From NCBI RefSeq assembly GCF_027943255.1, contig NC_072895.1, positions 38,848,001 to 38,912,000 on the forward strand: a stretch of 64,000 bases of DNA, read 5' to 3'. This document shows, in pieces, positions 36,677 to 47,340 of the stretch. The position numbers and the translations under genes are program-made. The first letter of the stretch is position 1; every line of letters begins with the position of its first letter. Origin of the DNA: Anastrepha obliqua. Taxonomy: Eukaryota; Arthropoda; Insecta; Diptera; Tephritidae. Under the pieces are notes generated by a model, which had not been told where the DNA came from, did no database searches, and worked only from the letters and a program-made list of their open reading frames with translations.

Positions 36677-36680
<4 letters not shown>

Positions 36681-36707
<27 letters not shown>
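36681..36707. repeat. (TA)n microsatellite
   Basis: About 13 uninterrupted AT dinucleotides. Confidence 0.9.
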
Positions 36708-36712
<5 letters not shown>

Positions 36713-37454
36713 TAATATATAAGGCTATACAAAATATTCAAATGAGCTTCAATTCAATGAGCGAATATTAAGGTCAGTCATTTCAGTAAGGTTGTCCTTG
36801 CTCCCCAAATATCGTGAAAGCGCACTCTTACTGGTGGAAAAAATTTTTATTTTTATATTTATATCTCATATGTATGTGCCAAAGTCTAATTGACCACTCA
36901 TCCCCAAAGAAAATCATCTCCAAATCAACCGTTTGACTTGTCACTTATGTTGTACAATAATTTTTGGATAGGCATGTTTAGATGTATTTTTCAAAAATAG
37001 AATTGCGCGAGAGCAAGCAAACAAACAATATTAATAAAGTACGTGATCCCAAAAACGTGGAGAATGTGGCGCGTGAGATTTTATCACCCTGTTGCGCACT
37101 GTTCCATTTTTTTTATTATTACAGTGCGTGTTCGATAATGTGAACGAATTAAAACCAAGCTGGTATATAGATTCGAGAACGTCGAAATCTAAGGCAAAAA
37201 ATATCTCCATTTTATCCCAATTTTCCATTTTATAATAAAAATGTAGTTTCTTGAAAGAAAATGTTATGGATTTATTCAAAAAGGAACCTAATACAGAAAT
37301 GCGCTTCTTACAAAATTTTAAAGCATTCATTTTAAGCCCACCATTATTTCCATAAAATTTCATCTTACATTCACAGGGATACAACGCGTAGGTGCATAAC
37401 CTACTCAAAAACAAACAGCATTTCTTCTTGCCTTTTCCTCCTTCCCTCCCTTAA
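36708..37454. other. Intergenic, no gene seen
   Basis: AT-rich. A 127-codon minus-strand opening at 37031-37414 has no recognisable motif and biased, repeat-like composition, so I do not call it a gene. Confidence 0.45.
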
Positions 37455-37846
37455 GGTTAGTTTAGAGGTGTTATACCATAACGTCATAGCCTTAACCGTG
37501 GACTTAACCATACTGATATTTACTGTCATCTATTATTGGTGCCATAGCCCTAAACAGCTGATATTTATAATTTTACTTTGTCATTTATTTATTTCATTTC
37601 GAAAGTGCAGAGCATTGACGAGGAAATTAATAATTTATTCATTAATTAAGGGCATTTATACCACAATACAGCAAATCAACAATCAGCTGCTTATGGTTAC
37701 GGCGAAAAACCAAAATTCTAATGGTCTGTTCAATTACGGTTATTACTTCGACTTTATGACAAGGCACCAATCGATTACAGTGTTGCCCACAAGTTTGTTC
37801 GATCAGCCGATTTATGTGGTTATGGTTGTCGCATCTCTAACTGGAC
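37455..37846. mobile_element. ~390-bp MITE, copy A
   Basis: It is alignable over its whole length with copy B at 61106-61476 (shared words TATTGGTGCCATAGCC, CAATCAGCTG, GTTCGATCAGCC). The ends are diverged inverted repeats around TTAGAGGTG and CATCTCTAA. A 130-codon opening on the plus strand covers most of it but is broken in copy B, so it is not coding. Confidence 0.75.
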
Positions 37847-38089
37847 CTTTAGACATCTAAATTCATTGATGTCGATCGATTACTTTTGTTTCTACTCAAA
37901 AGCTTTTTGGTGATCATAGGAAACTCGAACCATCCTCTGCCTGAAATATGTGGGAATTAATTGAATACGTCAAACACGCACATATCTCACTGCACTATTG
38001 TCACCCTAGCCAGTAGAACTCATATACCTCTCACCTCCTCTGTGAATAACCTGCACTTCAAAGAAGCCGTGCTATTGGCTATTTTTTTT

Positions 38090-38262
38090 TTGTAGACCAG
38101 GAAAATTCGCAAAAATATCTCACTAGAGGGACTAGTTACTAGTTAGATCTAAGTGGTTTAAACAACTCACTTAGTGGATGAAAATCAAATGCAGGTATCA
38201 CATGGGCCTTAAGGCCACAGACTGTCATGTCTTAGACAAACAACCTGGTTAACCTAACCTAT
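38090..38262 (+). mobile_element. LINE 3' untranslated end
   Basis: AGATCTAAGTGGTTTAAAC, GGCCTTAAGGCCACAGACTG and then CAACCTGGTTAACCTAACCT recall the 3' ends of the RNase H-bearing LINEs of flies. Compare AGGCTAACCTAAACTAAC after the tail at 22060-22690. No coding part is attached. Confidence 0.5.
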
Positions 38263-38381
38263 GGGGTAGGCTTAAATCCTGTTGACAAAAATTTAGCCAA
38301 AGATTTTTTCAATTATTTAAAGAATTTTCATTTTTAAATTTTTTGAAGATCGCTTTTCAGCGTTTACTATTTTTTCTATGC

Positions 38382-38482
38382 GTTGGTTATTTGTCCGAGC
38401 TCCTCGTTCAATTTATGGTGCGCTTCTTAGTGATGTTCCACAAATGGTGGAACTATCAGTTTTATGTAGCCTCCGAAAGATA
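38382..38482 (-). mobile_element. SINE fragment, minus strand
   Basis: GTCCGAGCTCCTCG, GATGTTCCACAAATGG and GTTTTATGTAGCCTCCGAA are body words of the SINE in reverse orientation. Both the head and the far tail are missing. Confidence 0.65.
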
Positions 38483-38761
38483 ATATTTTGAAGAAGAATA
38501 TTTTTGAGAAGAACTAATGAGCTACTATAAAAGAAAAACACCACTCTGCACGTATAATCGTTCCTAGTCGGAGCACAGGACAGCTTCTTGATAACTATCT
38601 TGAGGTGACCTAATGTGAGAAGGCGCCAAGTACAGGGGGGCTACAAAAAATTTAAACATGATTTACCTTTTATTCCCCCAAAACAATAAAAAAAATCACT
38701 TTCATTCCAATTTTGCACAAAATTTTCAATTTTAATAGTTCAGAGAAAAATAAATACATTA

Positions 38762-39235
38762 TTTTCTCGGTAGATGGCTGTATTGATTATATCTCGCAAA
38801 ATAATGATCACACAATTTAAAGTTTATGCTCGTTGTCAAGGTGATATTTCACACTAAAAAAATCATTTTGTTGTGTTTTGTGTGTTCCGTTCAGTTGTGA
38901 GTAAAAGGGTGCTAACAATGGAAGTCAACCAAGAGAAAATCCGGTACATTTTACAGGGTTTCTTTGATAAACTCGAAAATGTAAGTCAGGCCACTGAAAC
39001 TGTGAAAGCTGTTTATGGTGCCGATACTTTCATAGCAAATTACGTGCAATTTTGGTTTCGTCGATTGCATTCAGGCATTTTTGATGTTAAATAAAATATC
39101 GAAATTGTCGATAAAATCACAGAAATAATCGAAGTTGACCGACATGTTGATAATCGTAGCATCGCCCAGGAGTTAAAGATCAACCTTAAAACAGCTTTAA
39201 GGCATTTGCGCAAAAATAATGGATTTCTTTTTCCA
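38762..39235 (+). pseudogene. mariner (cecropia-type) 5' half
   Basis: The non-coding left part, starting TTTTCTCGGTAGATGGCT, matches 16903 onward. The coding part starts at the ATG at 38920 (MEVNQEKIRYILQGFFDKLE). It is open through NYVQFWFRRLHSGIFDVK to the stop at 39092-39094, then continues out of frame with SRSIAQELKI near 39155-39180 and ends before the catalytic core. It is the cleanest N-terminus of the three related fragments. Confidence 0.77.
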
Positions 39236-39657
39236 CAAGCCAATATGTAAAAGTATATTCTATATACATATGTATGTATTCGTATTTTCATATTTCTTAT
39301 TTTTATTCATATTTCATTTTTTCATGCGCCTATATCTACAAACTTTTATATGTATATGTATTTGATGTATTTTTAAACTCAAAATAAAAGGAAAGAAAAA
39401 AGTGATAAAAAACATTTAAGAACATTTGAGAAAACCGTTATACAATATTTCTTTTTAGAAATAAAGTCTTTTGCAATATTTCAAAATTAAATTCAAGAAC
39501 GCATCCACAAATATACCCAGCATATGTACAAAAATACTTTGTAATCTCTCTGCCTTTCATTACGAAAGTAAAAACGAATTTAAAAAATATCCAGCAACAG
39601 ACCAACGAAGCAAACGTAGTGCTGAGATGAAAATTTTTTTCTTTTTATTTAGCATGT
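39236..39657. other. Intergenic, no gene seen
   Basis: AT-rich with TATG words. Nothing recognised. Confidence 0.5.
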
Positions 39658-40847
39658 GTGTATAGTAGGGTGGCAGTTATTTTGCAAGATTATTTTTTTA
39701 TTGATGCTACCCCCCAGATTGGTTCCTTTGTGTATAAAAATGGTGGAAAAAAAATTTGAAGTAAATCTGGTAAGTGGAAAGTGTGCCCCCGGGCCTTCAA
39801 AGTTTCAAAAAACCCGAAAATTCGTAGTATAAGTACTAGTAGCAAGTAAAGTAGCCGAGCACTTAGTTTATCACATTACAATGATAATTCAAATTATTAC
39901 TCTTAAAAAAATATATTCAATGCAGAATCTACCAAGTCGTTCGACCCTTGCTTTTTGACAACTCTGTCAAAAATTTTCCATTTTTCTTCAATTTCTGAAT
40001 TACAAAAACAAAACGGAAGTTAAAATATGTGAGATAACTTATACTGATCACATTTTGAAATTCGAAATGAAAATAGATTTCTTCAAACAGATTTCCGCGC
40101 ATAAAAAATTGGGTTCGCGTTTTGACTAACGTACACATCGTGTCTTGGATAATATCAATATCAAAAACTAGTACTAGTATCAAATAAAGTAGGCGAGCAT
40201 TTCGTTTCTGAAATAACAACGGTAATTCAAATTTGTATGGCTAAAAAAAGTTTTGTATTAAAGTTTTTAAAAAAAATCATTAGTTGCGTACAACATTTGA
40301 CGTGAAGGCATTCGGTAGTACAATGTCGCGACCTCTATTACGAGAAAAGTTTATCTGCTCGGGTATTATTCAAATGAAATTTTTGGAAACAAACTTCTAT
40401 CTGTAAAACAAACGTTACAAGTTTTTTTTTTCAATTTACGGGTGTGTAAGTTAACAATACGAGGCAGTGCTTCACTAGCTGTGCGGGAAGTGATGATATA
40501 TTGTGAGAAAGCCCCAATTCCGACGCAAGAACTAAAGAACTGCATACCAAAGTTAGAAGGTCTCTATCAGCAGTGGCGGCAACTTTTCAACTTCATGCTG
40601 CAAGAACGTCGATGGATCATAAGAAAAAAGACAAAGATTTCGTTGAAAAACTCGAGGATCTCTTCGATATTGCACACGCCAATGCATTGAATATCATATC
40701 CATTGAAGAAGATAAGCAGTTCTTAAACAATCAGCGGATGAAAGGACGCCCGGGGTTTATTTATGGAATTGATTACCAGCTAAGTGCGAAAGAGACTCGA
40801 GTTTCTGAGCGAAAATTACGAGAGCAATAATGAAGTTCTTCAATTGA

Positions 40848-40943
40848 GTAAGTATTTATCTTCATCTTCTCTAGCTACCTATTTAACATGAATATTTATT
40901 ATATCGAACTAAATCGTACTTATATTGTTAATATTATTTCTAG
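40848..40943 (+). other. Predicted intron in the hAT-type element's gene
   Basis: The donor is GTAAGT and the acceptor is TTATTTCTAG. Removing these 96 bp joins NNEVLQL to TQSDILMTSSSSSGEDLEA in one frame, so splicing gives a longer uninterrupted product. Both sites match the consensus well. Confidence 0.72.
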
Positions 40944-41547
40944 CTCAATCTGATATACTGATGACGTCGAGTTCAAGCAGCGGAGAAGATTTAGAAGCGC
41001 GTGCTTCAGAGGAAATTCCGCAATGCTCAAAACATTTGTCTGTACCAGCAAAACAAAAAAGAGGACGACAAATAAAAGCCGTTTTCGAGGAGAAGATGGG
41101 TAAAACTACCGGCCCAACCATACCAATCGTAAAAAAGTTCTAAACTGCTTGGCCTAAAATAAATGTAAATAGTTTTAAAACCGGAATCGTGAATAAGAAG
41201 ATCAGAAAACATTTGGATCCGGTCGATGTTTCCCGAGTTCTTGATGCAATTTGTGATATTTGCATTTTCCTTATCAGTATATATATCGAAGCGTGGTTTT
41301 GTGCACCTTCTGCAGCCAAAGCACCATTTTTGGATTTCAGTGTTCTTTCCAAAATTTATAAATACCGGACAGTTGACGAAAACATCTCTCGTGTGGTTTT
41401 ACAAAAAATCAAAAATCATTTGTGGTATTTATCACCTGAATCCATCGCCTTGGCCTTCTTTGACCCAAATGTGACGGCAGAATCAAAAATTAAAATGGTA
41501 AAGGCGTTGAATCGTGAAACTGATGCTGAATGTGAAAAAAGTATTAA

Positions 41548-42290
41548 GGCAGTAGTCTGCTTTAGAAGCCGAAAAAAAGCGTTTTTTTAGCAATTTTTTT
41601 TGAAAGGGAAGGAAATGATTGCGGTAAACGGAATTTTAAGACGATAGTGTACTATATTTAAGGTTTAAAAAACAATATTTATTTTTAAAAAATATTGAAA
41701 TTTTTTAAAGTTGTAAGTATTTTTCTGGAGCGCCTGGAGTCTGCACTTGTAAATCGGTGCCGGTGATGGAGGTCGTGCGATGCATCTGAAACAGTCGAAC
41801 CAAATTTTTTTTTAATTTTTATAAGTTTCTTTTCTTTATGAACTAAAAAAATACCGAAGAAGTTATAAAATTCCAAATTTTTTCGAAGTTTGAAAAAAAA
41901 ATTCACTTTTTTAAGAAAAAAAATTGACTTTAAGTTGCAAAACAAGTAGTTTAAATAATACTTTTGTCCAACTTTTTTAGTTCAAATAGAAGATAATTTA
42001 ATACTGAAGCTAGATCACTTTGGTTTTTTTCGATCGGACATATATTCTTTTTGCTATCGCCGGCACCGTTTTCTAACACTTGTGAAAATGAAAACTCGAG
42101 AAAACGCGCTTTAAAGTCTGCCTGAGCATTCGCACCTGCTCGACGCTCGGCCACCAAAACTGCTCTAGCTTCGAAAATATGTCGAATTGGCCTCTGGAAT
42201 TTTAAAGACATATTCTTGGATAGTTTTGGAAGAGATTTAAAACAAAACAAAAAAATCGATTTTTTGAAGCCTGTAAAGCAGACTACTGCC
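41548..42290. mobile_element. 743-bp TTAA-flanked non-autonomous element, copy 1
   Basis: The terminal inverted repeats are perfect over 17 bp: GGCAGTAGTCTGCTTTA at the left, its complement at the right. TTAA stands on both sides (41544-41547 and 42291-42294). It is inserted inside the gene of the hAT-type element. Removing it with one TTAA restores the frame across CEKSIK and RIAVKTSQ. TTAA targets occur with piggyBac and Kolobok families, but these ends do not look like the piggyBac CCCTTT type seen at 31234. An opening of 122 codons on the minus strand (41951-42319) overlaps the right end and has no known motif. A nearly identical copy begins at 63776. Confidence 0.9.
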
Positions 42291-43126
42291 TTAAAAGGAT
42301 AGCCGTGAAAACAAGCCAAGTTCCTGAATTATTAAACCAAGGACTTGAACAATTTGTCTCCAACAAAACAAAACGATTCTTTGCAAGATTTAACATAAAT
42401 GACGAATTCCTATGCACAGATCCTGCCCGGTGGCACAAACATAAAGATTTCGTCCAAGCTTTAAAATTAGTTAATAAACTTAAAGTAACAAATGATACTG
42501 CGGAGAGAGGTGTTAAACTAATATAGTAGTCGTAGAGGATTTTAATAAGTTATATACAAAAAACGAGCGACAAATGCAGTACGTGCTCCAAGTTGTAAGT
42601 GACTATCGACAGAACTTCCCAGACTGCAATAAACAAACTATATCTAAAAAGAAAGATTTTTATTTTATTTTCTTCAATGAGTTATTTCTTTTTTTTTAGT
42701 TTTTTTATATGTTGTTATTAAACTAAATTGCAATGAAGTAAGCGTCATATGGAACTATATATGCTAAATACTGTATGGATAAGAATTTCCTTCTTCAATT
42801 TATATATGTATAATTTAATATACTTTACCAATTAAATTCTTTTACTACTTATTTACGCTGTATATATACTCATGTAAAATAAAAAACACACTTTTAATGA
42901 AATTAAAATTTTTTGTCATTTTGGGGTAAATTTTGCATATTGAAAGGCTCGGGGCACACCTTTCCCCTATCCGATTGGCACCAAATTTCACAGAGGTCAT
43001 TTTTATATAGAATGGAACCAAACTGGAGGGTAGCCCGCGAAAAAATATTGTATATAAAAAAACAGGTCAAATAACTGCCACGCTAGTGTATAGGTATGAC
43101 AACTTTTTATATAAATAAATACATTA

Positions 43127-43299
43127 GGGTGGTCCCCGAAAAAGTAAAAATACAGAATACCTATCACAGCACTAACCAAAATTGTTTGAAGTTGATCGAT
43201 TAAAACAAAATGTTGTATCTTCTTTTTTAATATCAATTCAATTCCGTTCTGGATGTGTTCCAATAAATATGCAGTACTTCGACTTGTTGTTGACCACCC
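43127..43299. mobile_element. 173-bp MITE with GGGTGGTC ends
   Basis: The left end GGGTGGTC (43127-43134) and the right end GACCACCC (43292-43299) are inverted repeats. A TA stands on each side (43125-43126, 43300-43301). It lies about 40 bp right of the hAT-type element's end. There is no coding content. Confidence 0.72.
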
Positions 43300-43301
43300 T
43301 A

Positions 43302-45239
43302 GGAGTAGTAACTTAAAGTTAATCCATAGTCTCGCTTATAAAGATTAGAAATCTGAGAACGGAAAACTACTGAGAGCCATACATGTTTGTTGAATAAGGT
43401 CAGTTTTAAGAGAAATTTCACTTTAAACCACAAAACGTGTTTTATTAAAGAAGGAAACCCAATAAGCAGAACAAGAAAAAAGCACAAAACCAACCAAACT
43501 CTGGTGTTATTGTATGTGTGCATAGTTATTTTGCAAATGAAATATTTGCTTGACATTCTGCTCTCAGTAGAGATAAGAGAGCTAGAAATATATTTTTAAA
43601 TTTTTATGCAAATATTTGGTTAGTTGTTTGCACATTATCAAAAAGAGTGTCAAAAGTGCTGTTTAACTTATTATATAAATGATGTAGTCTTCCAACTGGC
43701 TTAACCGACAAAAGTTGCTCAATTTGATTCTAAGTTTTCTTTAATGATAAACAGTACGCATTACTTTGGCTCACAAATATATCGCCCTACTTTAATCGAG
43801 CTCTCAGGAAAATTTGTAGAGTTTAGCCATTGCGTAACCATAATTAACTACAGGTATGCCGACAATATGACATCGAAAAAAAAAACTGTGTATTCTCCTT
43901 CTTAATTACTACGTGCCGCTTGATTTCTGTAGCGGCAGAGCTTAACTAAAGAGGAAACACTTAAAGCAGAGGCAAGTTGAAGGCAGTTAAACCATGGAGC
44001 TCAACTGCACCGACTTTCCGTCTGGCGAACGCAAATAAATGTAATCACTGAACCAAAGCAATTTTGTGCTAATATGTAATGCAAGTTAAGTTATGCAACA
44101 AAAATGGGACAGTTAATCTGGTAGAGCTCAGTACTGTTGTCGTATATTTGCGTATAATTCAAAACAGAAATCAGCGCTTTATTGTCATACGCTCAAATAT
44201 CATCTAAAATATCTTCACAAAACTTCTAAGAAACTCCAAAAAGTTCTCAAGCTGTCAGGTTGAGACTCTAATGAAAATATTCGGTGTTTGCAAGAAGACT
44301 AACAATTAGTGTAAGCTAACCATATCGATAACGTTCATCTTGAACACTACCGCTGTGCTCAGTTCACGCAAATACCCTATGCGCCAAAAGAGTTTCCCTT
44401 CTGCTACCTAGTACAGGGAATCACTTTATAGATGCCTGACAATTTACGGCCCTTCTTCATCAAATCAGCTAGTGCAAAAGTCATTACACTGCTCCGTAGA
44501 ATCTTCCCCCAATAAAAGAAAAGTCTGTAAGTAGCCAGGGGCAACAAGCAACGCTTTTGATTTTCTCATATTCCACTACGACTGCATGAGTTTGGCTGCG
44601 TTGCAGATACTAATGGCAGTGTAAACAGATACCCACTCCCGTGAGGCTGGACTATTTTATCCCGAATTTGCAGAACGCATTCGGTTTAGCTAATTTCTAC
44701 CCGATTAGTGAAAGTAGCACGAAAGTATACTTGCTTGCGATTTCGTCTGCTTTCTCATCAATTTCACCTCTTGTTCAATGTATAAGTATATCCTCATTAA
44801 GTAAGTAAAAATTGGTAAAACTTCGTAATTTTTATTAAATCATGTTACGAGAAACACAAAGTATTGTAAAACTACCAAAAGCAAACACTTGCTGTTATTC
44901 ATTTAATACTATTTAATATGTAGAAAGTTTTCAAAACAGTGCACGCATACAGGAGTTGCTGAGCAGTATGGCTTTTATCACTTTCCATGTCGCTACTTTG
45001 CCCTACTCACTCAGTTATTTAGTTACTCAATCGCTCACCCACGTGCTCAGTGAATGTAGATGTATGCATGTAAGTGCAAGTATACCACTCTTCAGTACAC
45101 AACTTTAGATGCACATGCGTATATGTATGTATATGTTCACATGCGTATAAATGCATTCGTTTTTACTACAAAGTTATTATGGAAAATACGCTGAGTGGTA
45201 GATGGAAATAAATTGACAGCAACGGCAATCGTAGAATTC
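43302..45239. other. Intergenic, no gene seen
   Basis: AT-rich. The stretch 44300-44720 is less AT-rich, but I could not place it in any family or reading frame. Confidence 0.45.
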
Positions 45240-46080
45240 CAAAATGTTGAACTTTTTATTTTAAATTATTTCAATGAGTGTCAAAATTTCCATCTTGAAA
45301 TGTGTATCAACCACACACTATAAAAAAACAGAACCCCGTCAATTTTACATTCTAGAATTCTGTTACAAACCGCAATTGCGACATGCACCGCCGAATTTCT
45401 GCTGTGCGATACCGCCAAAACTCCCAGCAAAAGCAACAGCCTTCACCCAGTAACCAAACCGATAGAGAATTCACACCAAACTCACCGTTTCGGAAACCGT
45501 ACAAAGCAAACGCGCTAAACAAAGTGTACTGAATCGAATTCGGACCAAACCGATACTGTTGCGGTTGATAATATTAAGAAACATTTTTGATTTACTTTAC
45601 AAAAAAGCGCAAAACACAAAACTAAAAAAAACCAAAAAACAGTGCGTACACATCTAATATACATATATATCATATTCATGCATATGTATGTGTATAAATA
45701 TGTATGTATGTATGTATTACTGTGTGTGAGCATTTGTGTGCGTCTGTTTAAAAAATATCAACCGGCCCCCTGTTTACGTATCAAGTGAGTGCATACATAC
45801 GTACAAAGATACTCTAGTCCAAGCATGCAATTGTATATATGTATGTATGTATGTATGCCGTCGCCTTGTGCTTTTGCTCTCCGCGGACTCAAGCATTTGC
45901 GGGCAATATACGGCATGTGTACCCTCTTACCAAAAACAACAACAACAGCGTAAGGAAGTCATTCACAAGAGGGTGGTGGGTGGAAAGGTGTTTTGGCAGC
46001 AACTAAAACAATAACAAAATGTCGAAGACAAAAGGAGCTAATCAATATGCTCGTGCAAGCAGACGCGCAAACTTTGGTCA
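45240..46080 (+). promoter_or_regulatory. Possible 5' exon region of a host gene
   Basis: Between 45360 and 45620 the base composition is more balanced and runs of CAAA/AAAC words resemble fly 5' untranslated leaders. A good donor-like site (CAA followed by GTGAGT) is at 45785-45790 and another (GTAAGG) at about 45951. At 46019 a CAAAATG start context opens a 31-codon frame beginning MSKTKGANQYARASRR. None of this proves transcription. TATG microsatellites (about 45704-45717 and 45838-45857) interrupt it. Confidence 0.25.
45838..45857. repeat. (TATG)n microsatellite
   Basis: About five uninterrupted TATG units. Similar tracts occur near 45704-45717. Confidence 0.85.
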
Positions 46081-47157
46081 TATACATATTTATGTATGTA
46101 GAATACTTAGTTGATTAAAATGTTTCTATGCGCTCTTTCTGATTTTGCTTTTGATATATGAGCATACGATTTAATCACTTACATACATACATGTATGGGT
46201 ACAAGTATGTATGTTAGTATAATGAAATAAATTTAAGCGATAAGAAGAGAATGCAGAATTAGTGCCGCGATTCAGACGCCTTCGTTAGTATGTAGATTAA
46301 AAACCTTCATTTGCTTCATTGTTATTGTACGTAGTGCGAAGTTCTCGACGCTCTCAGTTTGTTTCTCTGTTTTCTTGTTTTTTAATTCTTATGAATTACG
46401 TACTATGATAAAAACAACTATCAGCTGTTAATGTTGAACAGGACACAGCTATGAAAGAAAAGTCTATAGTGTGTTAGAACTACGAACAATTTTTAAATAC
46501 ACTCAGAGAAAGTTTGGGCTAATAATTCCGGGTAAAAAGAGGTAAGAATATGTTTGAACAACTGAATTTCAATGTTGCGCATGCTTGCGCAAATTTTCTT
46601 TTAGCGATGTGACTGAGTGGCATAACAATACCAAGGAAGAAGTCATAATTTGCAATCCCACCCGAAACTTCCCCTATGGTAAATTTGCGTCCAAAGAATA
46701 ACTTTTTAAACAAATTTACTTAGTGAGAGCATAATTAGATAGTTTCTCGGAAAATTTTACCTTGAACATACAAATACAAAAATAGCCATTATCGATGCTT
46801 ACAGAATATTTTGTTTTTCGAAATATGCTAATAACATAATAGATTAGTGTTGACAGATATTCAACTCGTAAAAAAACACCAACCCCATTATTTAACATAT
46901 AATCAATTATATGAATCGCTAGCATCAACTATGGGTCGTGTGAGTAAAACGTAGTTCAAGCAAACACTAGCAAATTTGAAGTTTAAACCCAGAAGAAAAA
47001 GTTTAATTGCGGTTATATGCATTTTTGAATTTTACGAAAGGGTCTGCTGTTACATATTTCGTATTATTGGCCGTGAGCTGGTAGATGGCACTAGCTAAAA
47101 ATATTTAAATTTTCGAGCAGCATCAACAGCGCTTTATATGTTTGTGACCTTTGCTGG
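46081..47157. other. Intergenic, no gene seen
   Basis: AT-rich with TATG words. Nothing recognised. Confidence 0.5.
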
Positions 47158-47340
47158 TGTTGTTTTTGTAGCAGCAAAAAACATTTTCCAACATGTACGG
47201 GGAATGCTGGAATAATTATAGTCTTAGAATTTAATCAAGTCTCCGAAAGCCTCATTTCACCCAAGATAATGCGCTTCACAAAAGCCATCTACCGTGTGCT
47301 CGGTCGAACACCTAATATAAGTATGTAAGCACCAAATATA
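47158..47340 (+). repeat. Composite of the AACATT hairpin repeat and a SINE fragment
   Basis: The left part, TTGTTTTTGTAGCAGCA to GGGGAATGCTGG, is a second copy of the repeat at 16548-16660. From about 47274, CACAAAAGCCATCTACCG, TGCTCGGTCGAACACC and GTAAGCACCAAATATA are degraded SINE body and tail words with an internal deletion. Confidence 0.5.

Larger units (their letters stand above)
40323..42660 (+). pseudogene. Unrecognised transposon-borne gene, split by an insertion
   Basis: A candidate start is the ATG at 40323 (MSRPLLREKFICSG). Block 1 at about 40450-40590 reads LAVREVMIYCEKAP and KLEGLYQQWRQLF. After a frameshift near 40600, block 2 reads KKKDKDFVEKLEDLFDIAHA and IEEDKQFLNNQR to about 40795. 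After a second shift, SENYESNNEVLQL runs into a predicted intron (40848-40943). Block 3 is Ser/Glu-rich and ends at a stop at 41141-41143. Block 4 (41183-41547) includes KKIRKHLDPVDVSRVLDAI, LDFSVLSKIYKYR and KNHLWYLSPESIALAFFD. The frame is interrupted by the TTAA element, then continues from 42295 (KTSQVPELLNQGLEQFVSN, KVTNDTAERGVKLI) and, shifted by a base, FNKLYTKNERQMQYVLQVV, to about 42660. I have seen similar NDxAERGVxLI proteins in arthropod genomes but know no assigned function. Compared with those, the middle (before LDFSVL) seems shortened. Confidence 0.7.
39666..43085 (+). mobile_element. 3.4-kb hAT-type transposon carrying an unfamiliar protein
   Basis: The element (3420 bp) is bounded by TAGGGTGGCAGTTATTT at the left and the complement of TAGCGTGGCAGTTATTT at the right. 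The inverted similarity extends about 110 bp inward with gaps (shared TTGGTTCC, TATAAAAATG and GTGTGCCCC words). It is flanked by an exact 8-bp duplication GTGTATAG (39658-39665 and 43086-43093). An 8-bp duplication and YARNG-type ends are hallmarks of the hAT superfamily. Near the left end, a unit of about 90 bp is present twice (from about 39831 and 40169, words TACTAGTA and GCGAGCA or CCGAGCA). The inside holds a broken, intron-containing gene, interrupted by a separate 743-bp TTAA element. The protein shows none of the hAT motifs I know. Confidence 0.85.

Noticed and set aside
37468..37860. 130-codon open stretch, plus strand
   Set aside because: It lies inside a MITE, and the aligned copy at 61106-61476 breaks the frame, so it is a chance opening.
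41951..42319. 122-codon minus-strand open stretch in the TTAA element
   Set aside because: It runs across the element's right end into host sequence and has no recognised motif. Codons near its end derive from the terminal repeat.
44300..44720. Possible minus-strand LINE fragment
   Set aside because: Composition differs from neighbours, but no reverse transcriptase, endonuclease or RNase H motif appears in any frame.
45736..46014. 92-codon open stretch, plus strand
   Set aside because: It is largely a translated TATG microsatellite and CAA run; no conserved domain.
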